Below are positions 18,211-28,508 of a stretch of 64,000 bases of DNA, in pieces. The stretch's first letter is position 1; every line of letters starts with the position of its first letter. The notes beneath the pieces are model-generated. The model was not told the origin of the DNA. It searched no databases and was given only the letters and a program-made list of their open reading frames with translations. The DNA is from Betaproteobacteria bacterium. GTDB lineage: Bacteria; Pseudomonadota; Gammaproteobacteria; Burkholderiales; Casimicrobiaceae. The position numbers and the translations under genes are program-made. The stretch spans positions 80,718 through 144,717 of the forward strand of contig BOKS01000014.1 of assembly GCA_016861105.1 (NCBI GenBank). The letters run 5' to 3'.

Positions 18211-20220
18211 TCAGCGGCCGAGCCCCTTCAGCTGCTCGCGCGCCTCGTCGCCCGACTCGTAGATGTGCGGCGCCACGCCGCGGCGCGCCAGCGCGTCGCC
18301 GAGCTTGACGCGCAGGAAGGCCGAGGTCGTGTAGCGCGTCACGCCCCAGTAGTAGCGGTCGACGAGGTCCTTGACCATCGCGCTCCACGCGTCGAGCACG
18401 TCCGGCTCGATCTCGAAGCGCTCGTAGTTGACGATCGCGTAGACGCGCTTGCCCAGTGGCGCCACGCGCCGCTCGACCTCGGCGCGGATCGCCTCGACGT
18501 CCTCGGGCGTGCGCACGCGCAGCCGCTCGAAGTTGATGAACAGCGTGTCGAGCTCCGCGTCGTAGGAGAAGCGCCGCTCCATCGGGATCGCCAGCATGCG
18601 CTCGCGCAGGCCCATCGGCTCGTCGCGGAAGATCGCGGCATCCATCGGGCGCGGCGTCCCGCGGATCACCGGGCGGAAGTCCATCTGCGCGAGCACGTCG
18701 CGCTCGAGGTCGATGCCCGGGGCGATCTCGACGAGCTCGAGACCCGCGTCGGCGAGCGCGAACACGGCGCGCTCGGTGACGTAGAGGACCGGCTGGCGGC
18801 GCCGGCGCGCGTACGCGCCCGAGAACGTGCGGTGCTCGACCTCGTGCACGAACTTGCGCGACCGGCCCTCCAGCAGCACGCCGAGCCGCCCCGCCTTCGC
18901 CTCGACGACGAGCTTGCCCGCGGTGAACGTGCCGACGAACACCACGTGCTTCGCGTTCTGCGAGATGTTGATGAAGCCGCCGGCGCCGGCGAGCCGCGGG
19001 CCGAACTTCGACACGTTGAGATTGCCCTCGCGGTCCGCCTGCGCGAGCCCGAGGAAGGCGACGTCGAGTCCGCCGCCGTCGTAGAAGTCGAACTGGTAGG
19101 GCTGGTCGATGATCGCCTGCGTGTTCGTCGCCGCCCCGAAGTCGAGCCCGCCGGCGGGGATGCCGCCGACCACGCCCGGCTCGGCGGTGAGCGTGAGGAG
19201 GTCGATCACCTGCTCCTCGGCGGCCACGCTCGCCACGCCCTCGGGCATGCCGATGCCGAGGTTGACGACCATGTTGGCCCGGAGCTCCAGCGCGGCGCGG
19301 CGGGCGATGACCTTGCGCTCCGACATCGCCATCGGCGCGATCGACGAGGCGGGCACGCGGATCTCGCCGGCGAACGCCGCGCTGTAGGGCTGCGCGAAGG
19401 TCTGCATGTGGTACTCGGGCTTCTCGGCGACCACCACGCAGTCGACGAGCACGCCGGGGATCTTCACCTGCCGCGGGTTGAGCGAGTGGCGATCCGCGAG
19501 CCGCTCGACCTGCGCGATCACGATGCCGCCGGAGTTGCGCGCCGCCATCGCGATCGCGAGGCTCTCGAGCGTGAGCGCCTCGCGCTCCATCGTCACGTTG
19601 CCGTCGGGATCGGCGGTCGTGCCGCGCACGATGCCGACGTCGATCGGGAACGCCCGGTAGAAGAGGTACTCCTCGCCGTCGATCGTCATCAGCGCGACGA
19701 GGTCCTCGTGCGTCGCCGGGTTGATGCGCCCGCCGCCGTGGCGCGGGTCGACGAACGTGCCCAGCCCCACGCGCGTCAGGTGGCCGGGCTTGCCCGCGGC
19801 GATGTCGCGGTAGAGGTGCGTGATCACGCCCTGCGGCAGGTTGTAGGCCTCGATCTCGCCGGCGACCGCCAGCGCCTGCAGCTTGGGCACCAGCCCCCAG
19901 TGGCCGCCGACGACGCGCCGCACCAGCCCGCGGTGGCCGAGGTGGTTGAGGCCGCGCTCGCGGCCGTCGCCCTGGCCGGCGGCATAGACGAGCGTGAGGC
20001 CGCGCGGCGACCCCAGGCCCTGCGGATCGTCCTTCGCCGCGGCCAGCCAGCGCTCCTCGAGCGCGACCGCGATGTTCTCGGCGAAGCCGATGCCGACGAA
20101 GCCGCTCGTGGCGAGCGTGTCGCCGTCGCGGATCAGCGCGACCGCCTCGCGCGCGGTGACGACCTTGCCGTGCTCGAAGGTGTGCAGCGCCTCGAGCAGG
20201 CGTTCACGATCCTGGCGCAT
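18211..20220 (-). CDS. Acyl-CoA:acetate/3-ketoacid CoA-transferase, fused subunits (YdiF-like)
   Basis: This 669-residue family I CoA-transferase contains both halves in one chain. The N-terminal half has [25 protein letters not shown]. The second half has [24 protein letters not shown] and the likely catalytic Glu in [17 protein letters not shown]-terminal extension of about 130 residues ([27 protein letters not shown]) is longer than E. coli YdiF (about 530). Upstream, GGGGAGGATCG precedes the ATG. The gene diverges from a P-type ATPase, with an FNR-like box between them. It probably moves CoA among acetate, succinate or acyl acids in anaerobic metabolism; the exact acyl pair is unknown. 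Confidence 0.87.
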   Translation of the reverse strand: MRQDRERLLEALHTFEHGKVVTAREAVALIRDGDTLATSGFVGIGFAENIAVALEERWLAAAKDDPQGLGSPRGLTLVYAAGQGDGRERGLNHLGHRGLVRRVVGGHWGLVPKLQALAVAGEIEAYNLPQGVITHLYRDIAAGKPGHLTRVGLGTFVDPRHGGGRINPATHEDLVALMTIDGEEYLFYRAFPIDVGIVRGTTADPDGNVTMEREALTLESLAIAMAARNSGGIVIAQVERLADRHSLNPRQVKIPGVLVDCVVVAEKPEYHMQTFAQPYSAAFAGEIRVPASSIAPMAMSERKVIARRAALELRANMVVNLGIGMPEGVASVAAEEQVIDLLTLTAEPGVVGGIPAGGLDFGAATNTQAIIDQPYQFDFYDGGGLDVAFLGLAQADREGNLNVSKFGPRLAGAGGFINISQNAKHVVFVGTFTAGKLVVEAKAGRLGVLLEGRSRKFVHEVEHRTFSGAYARRRRQPVLYVTERAVFALADAGLELVEIAPGIDLERDVLAQMDFRPVIRGTPRPMDAAIFRDEPMGLRERMLAIPMERRFSYDAELDTLFINFERLRVRTPEDVEAIRAEVERRVAPLGKRVYAIVNYERFEIEPDVLDAWSAMVKDLVDRYYWGVTRYTTSAFLRVKLGDALARRGVAPHIYESGDEAREQLKGLGR

Positions 20221-20321
20221 CGATCCTCCCCCCGGGGGTCCGCCCCGCTCCCCGCCGGACACCTCGTATCGTATACGGGCGCGGAACCGCGGCGGCGGCG
20301 CCCCTCGGCGGCGCGCTTGCA

Positions 20322-20335
20322 TTGACCTGCGTCAA
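20322..20335. promoter_or_regulatory. FNR/ANR-like box between CoA-transferase and P-type ATPase genes
   Basis: TTGACCTGCGTCAA is a perfect inverted repeat of TTGAC around four bases, close to the FNR/ANR consensus TTGAT-N4-ATCAA. It lies 95 bp before the ATPase start and 101 bp before the CoA-transferase start, so it could serve both divergent promoters. On the minus strand a TATACGAT stretch near 20269-20276 sits at a spacing that fits class I activation. Confidence 0.55.
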
Positions 20336-20430
20336 TCCGGCCGCCGCGCGCGCAGGAACTCGCGATCCCGCGCCACGTCAACGGAAGCGGAGCGGCGGCG
20401 CGGAGCGACGCCGCGGGTCATTGCAATCCC

Positions 20431-22947
20431 GTGTCGACGATGCACATGCCGAATCCCGCGAACGCCCCGCGCGGTCTCGCGACCGAGGAAGCGCAGCGCC
20501 GGCGCGCACGCTTCGGAGCCAATGCATTGCCCGAGCGCCCCCCGACGCCGCTCGCGCAGCGGTTCGTGCAGCAGTTCCGCAGCCCGCTCATCTACATCCT
20601 GCTCTTCGCGCTGGCCGTCGATCTCGGCATCTGGACCTACGAGGGCGCGGCGGGAGTCCCGTTCGAGTCGATCGCCATCGGTCTCATCCTGCTGCTCAAC
20701 GCCGGTCTCGGCGTGTACCAGGAGAGCAAGGCGGAGGCGGCGCTCGCGCGCCTCAAGGCGCTCGCCGTCGCGCAGGTCTGGGCGCTGCGCGACGGCAAGC
20801 TCGTGCACCTGCCGAGCGCCGAGCTCGTGCCCGGCGACGTCGTCCGCATCGAGGCGGGAGACCGCGTTCCCGCCGACGGCACGCTCCGCGACGGGCAGGG
20901 CGTCATGGTCGACGAGTCGATCCTCACCGGCGAGTCGGTGCCGGTCGACAAGGAGCCCGGAGCGGAGGCGTTCAGCGGCACCCTGTTCGTGCGCGGCAAG
21001 GCGTACGTGGAGGTGACGCGCACGGGTCCGGCGAGCGCGATGGGGCGCCTCGCGACGATGATCGGCACGATCGCGCTCGAGAAGACGCCCCTCGAGCGCC
21101 GCATGCACGTCTTCGGCGGGCAGATCGCGAAGGCGGTGGCGGTGCTCGGCGTGGTGCTCGTCGCCGGCGGCCTGTTCGTGGAGGGCGTCGAGCGGCTCGG
21201 CCACGTCTTCATCTTCGCGGTCGCGCTCGCCGTCGCCGCCATTCCGGAGGGGCTGCCGGCGGTGCTGACGCTCACGCTCGCGCTGGGCGTCGAGCGCATG
21301 GCGAAGCGCGAGGCCGTCGTGCGGCGCCTGAGCGCGGTCGAGGCCCTCGGCTCGGTGACGGTCATCGCGACCGACAAGACGGGCACGCTCACCGAGAACC
21401 GGATGTTCGTGAAGGCCGTCGACTCGCCCGATCCGGGGCGGGCGCTTCGGGCGATGGTCCTCGCGAACGACGCCGAGGCGGCGACCGGGGCCGGCGATCC
21501 GCTGGAGGTCGCGCTCCTCGACTACGCGCAGGCGCAAGGGCTCGATCCGGCGGCGCTGGGACGCGAATGTCCGCGCGCGGGCAGCCGTCCCTTCGACAGC
21601 ATGTGCAAGTTCATGCGCGCGACCGTGCACGAGGGCGGGCGGCTCGCGAGCTATCTCAAGGGCGCGCCGGAGGAAGTGCTCGCGCGCTGCCGGCTCGCGC
21701 CGGCGGACCGCGAGTTCTGGGAGGCGCGTGCCGAACGCCACGCGGCCGACGGCGCCCGCGTGCTCGCGCTGGCGGCCGGCACCGGCGAGACCGAGACCGA
21801 CCTCGATCTGCTCGGCCTGGTGCTCCTCTGGGATCCGCCGCGCCCGGAGGTTCCCGACGCGATCCGCCTGGCGCAGGCCGCCGGCGTGCGCGTGGTGATG
21901 ATCACCGGCGATCACCCGGCGACGGCCACGGCCGTGGCCCGAGCCGTCGGCATCGTGCCGACCGGCGTGCTGACCGGCGCCGACCTCGAACGGCTGTCCG
22001 ACGACGCGCTGCGGGCGCAGGTGAGCGCGTGCAACGTGTTCGCGCGGGTGGCCCCCGAGCACAAGCTGCGCCTCGTCGACGCGCTGAAGCGGGCCGGCGA
22101 AGTCGTCGCGGTGACAGGCGACGGCGTCAACGACGCGCCCGCCCTCAAGCGCTCCGACGTCGGTGTCGCGATGGGCCGGCGCGGCAGCGACGTCGCGAGG
22201 GAGGTCGCCGACCTCGTGCTGATGGACGACAACTTCGCCACCATCGTCGCCGCGATCGAGGAAGGGCGCAGCATCTACGAGAACATCCAGAAGTTCATCC
22301 GCTTCCTGTTCTCGACCAACGTCGCGCTGGTGCTGCTCGTCGTGCTCGGGCTGGGAGCGTCCTGGCTCTTCGGCGTCCACGACGTCGGGGGCGGGCTCTT
22401 CCTCCCGCTGACCGCGGTCCAGCTCCTGTGGATCAACATCATCGCCGACGGCCCGCCCGCACTCGCGCTCGCGCTCGACCGCAATCCCGGCGTGATGTCG
22501 CAGCGTCCGCGCAGCCCCGCGTCGCCGCTGCTCGACCGCGTGTCGCTGCGGTTCATCCTCGTGACCGGGTTCGCGAAGGCGATCGTGGGCGTGGCGATCC
22601 TCCTGCTGCTGCCCCGCTTCGCGTACAGCCCCGAGGAGACGCGAACGGCCGTGTTCCTCTACGAATCGCTGGCCCAGCTCGTGTTCGCCTACCCCGCCCG
22701 GCGCATCGGCGTGCTGCCGCTGCGCAACGCCGCGCTGCACGCGGCGATCGCGCTGGGCGTCGGCCTGCAGCTCCTTGCGATCGCGGTGCCCACGCTGCGC
22801 GACCTCCTCGCGCTCGCGCCGCTCGACGCCGACGCGCTGCTGGTCGTCGCGGCCGGCGTCCTCGCGAGCTGGGGCGTGGCGGAGGCGATCGGCCGGGTGC
22901 GGGGGCCGCGGCACCCGCGGGAACCGCAGCCGGAGGAGAGCCGGTGA
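20431..22947 (+). CDS. Cation-transporting P-type ATPase (class II-like)
   Basis: This 838-residue inner-membrane pump has an actuator loop VDESILTGESVPVDK, the PEGLP motif in M4 (IPEGLPAVLTLTLALG), phosphorylation site DKTGTLTE (Asp near 315), nucleotide-site KGAPEE, and hinge GDGVNDAPALKRSDVGVAMG, with about ten hydrophobic segments. These match Ca2+/H+/Na+-type class II/III pumps rather than heavy-metal pumps (no CPC motif). The GTG start at 20431 is used; ATGs 3 and 5 codons later are alternatives. It is followed by a UspA-family gene, a pairing often seen in FNR-type stress regulons. The transported ion cannot be assigned. Confidence 0.88.
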   Translation: MSTMHMPNPANAPRGLATEEAQRRRARFGANALPERPPTPLAQRFVQQFRSPLIYILLFALAVDLGIWTYEGAAGVPFESIAIGLILLLNAGLGVYQESKAEAALARLKALAVAQVWALRDGKLVHLPSAELVPGDVVRIEAGDRVPADGTLRDGQGVMVDESILTGESVPVDKEPGAEAFSGTLFVRGKAYVEVTRTGPASAMGRLATMIGTIALEKTPLERRMHVFGGQIAKAVAVLGVVLVAGGLFVEGVERLGHVFIFAVALAVAAIPEGLPAVLTLTLALGVERMAKREAVVRRLSAVEALGSVTVIATDKTGTLTENRMFVKAVDSPDPGRALRAMVLANDAEAATGAGDPLEVALLDYAQAQGLDPAALGRECPRAGSRPFDSMCKFMRATVHEGGRLASYLKGAPEEVLARCRLAPADREFWEARAERHAADGARVLALAAGTGETETDLDLLGLVLLWDPPRPEVPDAIRLAQAAGVRVVMITGDHPATATAVARAVGIVPTGVLTGADLERLSDDALRAQVSACNVFARVAPEHKLRLVDALKRAGEVVAVTGDGVNDAPALKRSDVGVAMGRRGSDVAREVADLVLMDDNFATIVAAIEEGRSIYENIQKFIRFLFSTNVALVLLVVLGLGASWLFGVHDVGGGLFLPLTAVQLLWINIIADGPPALALALDRNPGVMSQRPRSPASPLLDRVSLRFILVTGFAKAIVGVAILLLLPRFAYSPEETRTAVFLYESLAQLVFAYPARRIGVLPLRNAALHAAIALGVGLQLLAIAVPTLRDLLALAPLDADALLVVAAGVLASWGVAEAIGRVRGPRHPREPQPEESR

Positions 22948-22993
22948 CGGTGGCCACCGGCGGCGTGCCCTCGCGCGCTCATCGGGGAACGCC

Positions 22994-23416
22994 GTGAAGA
23001 TCCTGCTGGCGGTCGACGGCTCGAGCGGCTCGCTCAGCGCCGCGCGGCACGTCGCGCGGCTGTCGCGCGAAGGCCTGGCGGCGGAGGTGATCGTCGTCCA
23101 CGTCCAGGCGCCGCTCCTCGTCGTCGAACTGCTGCTGTCTCCCGACGAGGAGAAGCTTTCGCGCCTGACGCAGGAGAAGGGCCGCCGGGCGGTCGAGCCG
23201 GCCTGCGCCGTGCTGCGCGATGCGGGCGTACCGCACCGGGTCGAGATCGCGTCCGGCGAGCCGGCGCCGCGCATCCTCGAGCTTGCGGCGGAAACCGGTG
23301 CCGACCTGATCGTCGTCGGCGCGCGAGGGCTCGGCGCCGTGAAGGGCCTGCTGCTCGGCTCGGTGTCCGGCGCCGTGATGCAGCTCGCCCCGGTGCCCGT
23401 GACGGTGGCGAAGTAG
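22994..23416 (+). CDS. Universal stress protein, UspA family
   Basis: This 140-residue single Usp domain starts MKILLAVDGSSGSLSAARHVARL and has the ATP-binding signature G-x2-G-x9-G(S) in GARGLGAVKGLLLGSVSGAV. It ends with VPVTVAK, as is typical. It starts at GTG 47 bp after the ATPase stop and is probably co-transcribed with it. Usp proteins help survival under energy or oxygen limitation, consistent with the FNR-like box upstream of the pair. Confidence 0.9.
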   Translation: MKILLAVDGSSGSLSAARHVARLSREGLAAEVIVVHVQAPLLVVELLLSPDEEKLSRLTQEKGRRAVEPACAVLRDAGVPHRVEIASGEPAPRILELAAETGADLIVVGARGLGAVKGLLLGSVSGAVMQLAPVPVTVAK

Positions 23417-23457
23417 GTGACTGCGGTGGTCCAGACCGGGCGGGCGCGCCGCCGCCG

Positions 23458-23673
23458 TCAACGCGGTGTCGGGTTCGCGTCGCCGGCGCGCCGGCGGTTC
23501 GGGCAATCGTCGCAGGAGAGCTTGCGCCCGTCGCGACCGACGAGCGGCGGACCTCCGCAGGAGCCGCGCAGGCACGGGCGCTTGAAGATCACGCCGACCG
23601 CCATCGCGACCACCGCCAGACCCACGAGTGCGACCACGGCCCCGAGCACCGGCAGCAGCGTGCCTGCGTCCAT
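23458..23673 (-). CDS. nqrM: Na+-NQR maturation protein NqrM
   Basis: This 71-residue protein has one N-terminal transmembrane helix (LLPVLGAVVALVGLAVVAMAVGVIF) followed by clustered cysteines: KRPCLRGSCGGP and LSCDDCPNRR. These are the hallmark of NqrM (DUF539), needed to insert the membrane Fe centre of NqrD/NqrE. Placement directly after apbE, 5 bp from its stop, is the normal end of nqr operons. The track shows it only inside a longer ORF. Confidence 0.9.
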   Translation of the reverse strand: MDAGTLLPVLGAVVALVGLAVVAMAVGVIFKRPCLRGSCGGPPLVGRDGRKLSCDDCPNRRRAGDANPTPR

Positions 23674-23678
23674 GGCGG

Positions 23679-24728
23679 CTACGCCGCGGGCAGGGCCGGA
23701 AGGCGAGCGAACGCCGGCGACGCGAACCCGCGCAGCCCGCCCTGCTCGCGCACGATGAAGTACGCCGCGATGCCGTGCTTCGCGGCGAACTGCTGCGCGC
23801 GCTCCGGCCCCATGACCATCAGCGCCGTCGCCATCGCATCGGCGTAGGCGCAGGCGTCCGCGGCGACGGTGGCGGAGGCGAGCGCGTGCTCGACCGGCGC
23901 GCCGCGCGCCGGATCGATCTCGTGGCAATAGCGGCGGCCGTCGCGCTCGAAGTAGATCCGGTAGTCGCCGGACGTCGCGAGCGCCAGCCCTGAGAGCGGC
24001 ACGACCAGGTGCGGCCGCTGCGGGACGGCGTCCGGCTGCTCGATGCCGATGCGCCACGGCGCGCCCTCGGCGTTGACGCCGCGCGTGCGCACTTCGCCGC
24101 CGGCCTCGACCATGTAGCGGTCGCAGCCGGCCGCGTCGAGCGCCTCCGCCGCCCGGTCCACGGCGTAGCCCTTGGCGATCCCGGCGAGATCGAGCGCGAG
24201 CTCCGGATGCCCCTTGCGCGCACTGCGCGTCGCCGCGTCGAGCGCGAGCGCGCGGTGGCCGATGCGCCGCGCGATGGCGTCGCGCTCGGCATCGTCGACG
24301 ACGCGGTGGGCGCGGCCCGGTCCGAAGCCCCAGGCGTCGACGGCGGGGGCGATCGTGGCGTCGAAAGCGCCGCCGGTCGCCTCGGCCACGCGCTGCGCGA
24401 GCGCGACGACGGCGAAGGTGTCGGCCGACAGGCCGAACGGCCGCGTCGACGCGTGCCGGTTGAAGCGCGACAGCTCCGAGTCGGCGAGCCACGACGACAT
24501 CCGTGCCTCGACGGCCGCCAGCGCCTCGCGCACGGCCTCGTGCGCGCGCTGCACGAGGCGGGACGCGTCGCGGCCGGCCAGCTTCACGACGTAGCCCGAG
24601 CCCATGGCAGGGCCGCGGAACTCGGCCGCGCCGCCGCCGTCGCGCGACGGGCCGCAGGCGGCGAGCAGCGATGCGGCGCCGACCGCGGTGACGAAGCGGC
24701 GGCGGCGGGGAGAGATCAGCGCATCCAT
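23679..24728 (-). CDS. apbE: FAD:protein FMN transferase
   Basis: ApbE attaches FMN covalently to threonines of NqrB and NqrC in the periplasm. The 349-residue lipoprotein precursor has a lipobox at SLLAAC. Motifs include FRGPAMGSGYVVKL, ARMSSWLADSELSRFN, FDATIAPAVDAWGFGP, LDLAGIAKGYAVDRA and YMVEAGGEVRTRG, with Mg-binding residues near DACAYADAMATALMVMG. It lies within the nqr operon, consistent with its substrates NqrB (SGATLL) and NqrC (SGATIT) encoded upstream. Confidence 0.94.
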   Translation of the reverse strand: MDALISPRRRRFVTAVGAASLLAACGPSRDGGGAAEFRGPAMGSGYVVKLAGRDASRLVQRAHEAVREALAAVEARMSSWLADSELSRFNRHASTRPFGLSADTFAVVALAQRVAEATGGAFDATIAPAVDAWGFGPGRAHRVVDDAERDAIARRIGHRALALDAATRSARKGHPELALDLAGIAKGYAVDRAAEALDAAGCDRYMVEAGGEVRTRGVNAEGAPWRIGIEQPDAVPQRPHLVVPLSGLALATSGDYRIYFERDGRRYCHEIDPARGAPVEHALASATVAADACAYADAMATALMVMGPERAQQFAAKHGIAAYFIVREQGGLRGFASPAFARLPALPAA

Positions 24729-24757
24729 GGCGTGCTTTCGTGGGGCGGGCCGGCGAC

Positions 24758-25216
24758 TCAGCGGCCCGGGCCGGCCGCGGCCGGCGGAGTGTCGCGGACG
24801 GCCGCCTCGAAGCGGCCCTCGCCGTGCTCGATCAGGTGGCGCACGAGGTCGCCGATCGACACCAGCCCGTGCACCGTCGGCCCGTCGATCACCAGCAGGT
24901 GGCGGTGGCGGTTGACGTGCATCAGCGACAGCGCGGCCTCCACCGTGGTGCCCGGCGACACGAAGCGCACGTCGCGCGTCATCACCAGCGAGATCGGCGT
25001 GGTCGCGGCGTCGCGGCCCGCGTCGACGACGCGCACCAGCAGGTCGCGCTCGGTGAAGATCCCGCCGAAGAGCTCGTCCTCGGTCTTCACCAGCACCGCG
25101 CCGACGTGCTCGCGGGCCATCAGGTGCACGGCGTCGGCGACGCTCGCGCCCGCGTCGACCCAGACGATCCGGTCGCTCGCCTTGTTGCGGATGACGGCTT
25201 CGATCAGCGTCTTCAT
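24758..25216 (-). CDS. Tandem CBS-domain protein
   Basis: This 152-residue protein consists of two CBS motifs forming one Bateman module: SVADAVHLMAREHVGAVLVKTEDELFGGIFTERDLL and TVEAALSLMHVNRHRHLLVIDGPTVHGLVSIGDLVRHL. Such modules sense adenine nucleotides, NAD(H) or SAM. The gene is inserted between nqrF (8 bp gap) and apbE (29 bp gap). That suggests it senses energy or redox state for the NQR complex, although no such role is established to my knowledge. It has no membrane segment. Confidence 0.88.
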   Translation of the reverse strand: MKTLIEAVIRNKASDRIVWVDAGASVADAVHLMAREHVGAVLVKTEDELFGGIFTERDLLVRVVDAGRDAATTPISLVMTRDVRFVSPGTTVEAALSLMHVNRHRHLLVIDGPTVHGLVSIGDLVRHLIEHGEGRFEAAVRDTPPAAAGPGR

Positions 25217-25224
25217 GGCACCTC

Positions 25225-26451
25225 CTAGCCGAAGTCGTCGAGCAGGATGTTCTCGCGGTCGACGCCGTACTCCGTCAGCAGCCGGATCACGGAGTCGTTC
25301 ATCACCTTCGGGCCGCACAGGTAGTATTCGACCTCCTCCGGCGCCGGGTGGTTCTTGAGGAAGAGGTCGCGCAGCACGCCGTGCCGCACCAGGCCCACGG
25401 GACCGGTCCAGTTGTCCTCCGGGCGCGGCTCGGAGAGCACGAGGTGCCAGCTGAAGTTCGGGTGCTCGTCGGCCAGCCGGTCGAACTCCTCGACGTAGAA
25501 CGCCTCGCGCAGGTTGCGCGCGGAGTACCAGAACGACACCTTGCGCGACGTCTTCAGCCGGTGGAACTGGTCGAAGATGTGCGAGCGCAGCGGCGCCATG
25601 CCCGCGCCCGCGCCGATCAGGCACATCTCGTTGCCGGTCTCGCGCGCGAAGAACTCGCCGTAGGGCCCGGCCACCGTGACCCGGTCGCCCGGCTTCAGGC
25701 CGAACAGCCACGAGCTCATCTTGCCCGGCGGGATGTCCTCGCGGTAGTCGGGCGGGAACACGACGCGGATCGTGAACAGCAGGATGCCCTTCTCCAGCGG
25801 GTAGTTCGCCATCGAGTACGCGCGCTCCACCGGCTCGGTGACGACGGAGCGGAAGCGCCACAGGTCGAACTTGTCCCACTCCTCGCGGAACTCGGGCTCG
25901 ATGGCGAAGTCGCGGTACGACAGCGCGTGCGGCGGGGCGGTGATCTGCACGTAGCCGCCGGCCCGGAACGGCACGTCCTCGCCCGGCGGCAGCGCGAGCT
26001 TGAGCTCCTTGATGAACGTCGCGACGTTGCGGTTCGACAGGACCTCGCACTCCCAGCGGCGGACCGAGAACACCTCCGAGGGCACCTCGATCTTCATGTC
26101 GCCGCGCACCTTCACCTGGCAGGCGAGCCGCACGCCGCGCCGCGCCTCGCCGCGGCTCACGAACGCGGTCTCGGTCGGCAGGATCTGGCCGCCGCCTTCG
26201 CGCACCGTCACCTCGCAGACGCCGCACGAGCCCTTGCCGCCGCAGGCGGAGGGGATGAAGATCCGGTGCTCGGCGAGGGCGCCGAGCAGCGTTCCGCCGG
26301 CCGCCACCCTGAGCGAGCGGTCGGGGTCCTCGTTGACCGTGATCGTGACGTCGCCGCTCGCGACGAGCCGGCGGCGCGCGACCATCAGCACGCCCACCAG
26401 CAGCAGGACGACCGCCGTGAACATCAGCACGCCGGCGAGGATCGCGGTCAT
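25225..26451 (-). CDS. nqrF: Na+-translocating NADH:quinone reductase subunit F
   Basis: NqrF is the NADH-oxidising entry subunit. The 408 residues start with one membrane helix ([22 protein letters not shown]), then a plant-type [2Fe-2S] domain ([10 protein letters not shown] ... CQVKV). An FAD domain ([15 protein letters not shown]) and an NAD domain ([26 protein letters not shown]) follow, ending in LLDDFG. The ATG overlaps the nqrE stop (ATGA). All cofactor motifs are intact. Confidence 0.96.
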   Translation of the reverse strand: MTAILAGVLMFTAVVLLLVGVLMVARRRLVASGDVTITVNEDPDRSLRVAAGGTLLGALAEHRIFIPSACGGKGSCGVCEVTVREGGGQILPTETAFVSRGEARRGVRLACQVKVRGDMKIEVPSEVFSVRRWECEVLSNRNVATFIKELKLALPPGEDVPFRAGGYVQITAPPHALSYRDFAIEPEFREEWDKFDLWRFRSVVTEPVERAYSMANYPLEKGILLFTIRVVFPPDYREDIPPGKMSSWLFGLKPGDRVTVAGPYGEFFARETGNEMCLIGAGAGMAPLRSHIFDQFHRLKTSRKVSFWYSARNLREAFYVEEFDRLADEHPNFSWHLVLSEPRPEDNWTGPVGLVRHGVLRDLFLKNHPAPEEVEYYLCGPKVMNDSVIRLLTEYGVDRENILLDDFG

Positions 26452-27062
26452 AGCTGGATGCCGGAGAAGACCATGAACGCGAGCGACAGCAGGCCGGCGG
26501 TGATGAAGGCGATCCCGGTGCCGCGCAGCCCGCGGGGGATGTCGGAGTAGGCGAGCTTCTCGCGGACCGCCGCCATCGCGACGATCGCCAGCGCGAAGCC
26601 GCCGCCGGAGCCCAGCCCGAAGACGACGCTCTCGGCGAACGTGTACTCGCGCTCCTGCATGAACAGCGACCCGGCGAGGATCACGCAGTTCACCGCGATC
26701 AGCGGGAGGAAGACCCCCAGCGTGGCGTACAGCGCCGGCGCGAAGCGGTCGATCGTCATCTCGACCACCTGCACCGCGGCGGCGATGGTCCCGATGAACA
26801 GGATGAACGACAGGAACGCGAGGCTCACGCGCGCGAACGCCGGCGAGATCCACGCGAGCGCGCCCTCCGCGAGCAGGTAGCGCAGGATCAGGTTGTTGAG
26901 CGGGACCGTCAGCACCTGGACGAAAACGACGGCCGCGCCGAGGCCGATCGCGGTCTCCACCTTCTTCGAGCACGCCAGGAACGAGCAGATGCCGAGGAAG
27001 AACGCGAGCGCCATGTTCTCGACGAACACGGCCTTCACGAACAGGTTGAGGTAGTGCTCCAT
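26448..27062 (-). CDS. nqrE: Na+-translocating NADH:quinone reductase subunit E
   Basis: This 204-residue six-helix membrane subunit begins [33 protein letters not shown]. Its conserved Cys (ICSF) and the Cys in VNCVIL contribute, with NqrD, to the intramembrane Fe centre. It is homologous to NqrD and RnfA/E, and context makes it NqrE. The gap to nqrD is 13 bp. Confidence 0.95.
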   Translation of the reverse strand: MEHYLNLFVKAVFVENMALAFFLGICSFLACSKKVETAIGLGAAVVFVQVLTVPLNNLILRYLLAEGALAWISPAFARVSLAFLSFILFIGTIAAAVQVVEMTIDRFAPALYATLGVFLPLIAVNCVILAGSLFMQEREYTFAESVVFGLGSGGGFALAIVAMAAVREKLAYSDIPRGLRGTGIAFITAGLLSLAFMVFSGIQL

Positions 27063-27075
27063 GGCGCGGCGCCCT

Positions 27076-27723
27076 TCAGCCCTCCTTGTCCTGCAGCTCG
27101 GGCTTCCAGGTCTTCAGCGCCCAGATCAGCAGGCCGACCAGGAAGAACGCCGACGGCGCGATGAGCATCAGCCCGTTGGGCTCGTACCAGCCGCCGCCGG
27201 CGGCCAGCGGCAGCACGTCGAAGCCGAGCACGCGCCCCGCGCCGAACAGCTCGCGCGCCAGCGCCACGAGCACCAGCACGACGGTGTAGCCGAGCGCGTT
27301 GCCCAGGCCGTCGAGCACCGACGGCCACGGCGGGTTCTGCATGGCGAAGCCCTCGGCGCGGCCCATCACGATGCAGTTTGTGATGATCAGGCCCACGAAG
27401 ACGGAGAGCTCGAGCGACAGCTCGTACAGGTAGGCCTTCAGCACCTGGTCGACGACGATCACCAGCGACGCGATGATCGTCAGCTGCACGATGATGCGGA
27501 TGCTGCCCGGCGTGTAGTTGCGCACCAGCGACACCGCGAGGTTCGCCAGCACCAGCACGAACACGACGCAGGCGCACATCACCAGCGCCTTGTCGAGCCG
27601 CGTGGTCACGGCCAGCGCCGAGCAGACGCCGAGCATCTGGATGCCGATCGGGTTGTCGATCAGGATCGGGCGCGTCAGCGTCGCGCGCTCCTGCGGGCCG
27701 AGCAGCGGGGCGGCGGTCGTCAT
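27076..27723 (-). CDS. nqrD: Na+-translocating NADH:quinone reductase subunit D
   Basis: This 215-residue six-helix membrane protein has [30 protein letters not shown] and [22 protein letters not shown]. Its Cys residues pair with those of NqrE at the Fe centre. It starts at an ATG overlapping the nqrC stop. Length matches the family (about 210). Confidence 0.95.
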   Translation of the reverse strand: MTTAAPLLGPQERATLTRPILIDNPIGIQMLGVCSALAVTTRLDKALVMCACVVFVLVLANLAVSLVRNYTPGSIRIIVQLTIIASLVIVVDQVLKAYLYELSLELSVFVGLIITNCIVMGRAEGFAMQNPPWPSVLDGLGNALGYTVVLVLVALARELFGAGRVLGFDVLPLAAGGGWYEPNGLMLIAPSAFFLVGLLIWALKTWKPELQDKEG

Positions 27724-28508
27724 GCGGCAGCCTTCCGGAAGCGTTCGAGGAACGGGGCGTAGCCGTCCTTGCCCAGCCAGAATCCGATGAGCCGCGACAC
27801 CCCGTTGCTGGTGATCGTCGCGCCGGACAGGCCGTCGACGCGGTGCGGATCCTGCGCGGGCGGCCCGGCGGCCCCCTTGATCACGCGCAGCTGCGGCTCC
27901 CACGCGGCGTCGTAGACCTTGCGGCCCTGCCACAGCGCCTGCCAGCGCGGATTGCCGATCTCGCCGCCGAGTCCGGGCGTCTCCTTCTGCTCGTGGAAGG
28001 TGAGCCCGCGCACCGTGTTGCCGTCGCGGTCGAGCGCGACGAAGCCGGCCATCAGACCCCACATGCCGGCGCCCTCGACGGGCAGCACGACCTGCACCGG
28101 TCCCGACGGTCCCTTCACGTAGTAGACCAGGCCGACGATCGGCAGCCGCGTGACGCCGGCGTCGTTCGCCGGCGCGGGGCGCGACATGCCCGGATCGTTG
28201 CGGGCGCGGCGCTGGTCGTAGCTGCGCGGGTCGAGCCCCGTCGCCTGCGCCGGCGCGCCGGTGGCGAGGTCGATCAGCGCCGGCTCGACCGCGCTCTCGA
28301 ACCGCCGCATGAGCTCGGCGTCCGACAGGCGCTCGTCGGGCGCGACGATGCCCGCCGCGAGCAGCACGTTCTTGTGGCGGTACAGCCGCGCGTTCTCGGC
28401 CTGCCGGTCCGCGAGACCCACGGCCGCGACCGAGACCACGAGCGCGCACACGACACAGACGGCGGTCGCGAACAGGACGACGTAGCGCGGCGACTCAAGC
28501 CTTGGCAC
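27720..28508 (-). CDS. nqrC: Na+-translocating NADH:quinone reductase subunit C
   Basis: This 262-residue subunit has one N-terminal helix ([25 protein letters not shown]) and a periplasmic FMN-binding domain. The flavinylation motif is [13 protein letters not shown], where the last Thr of SGAT(I)T carries covalent [18 protein letters not shown] is typical. It overlaps nqrB by 14 bp. Confidence 0.95.
   Translation of the reverse strand: MPRLESPRYVVLFATAVCVVCALVVSVAAVGLADRQAENARLYRHKNVLLAAGIVAPDERLSDAELMRRFESAVEPALIDLATGAPAQATGLDPRSYDQRRARNDPGMSRPAPANDAGVTRLPIVGLVYYVKGPSGPVQVVLPVEGAGMWGLMAGFVALDRDGNTVRGLTFHEQKETPGLGGEIGNPRWQALWQGRKVYDAAWEPQLRVIKGAAGPPAQDPHRVDGLSGATITSNGVSRLIGFWLGKDGYAPFLERFRKAAA

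Noticed and set aside
23417-23457. Possible terminator between uspA and nqrM
   Set aside because: The 41-bp gap is GC-rich but no convincing stem-loop with unpaired loop and T-tract could be drawn.
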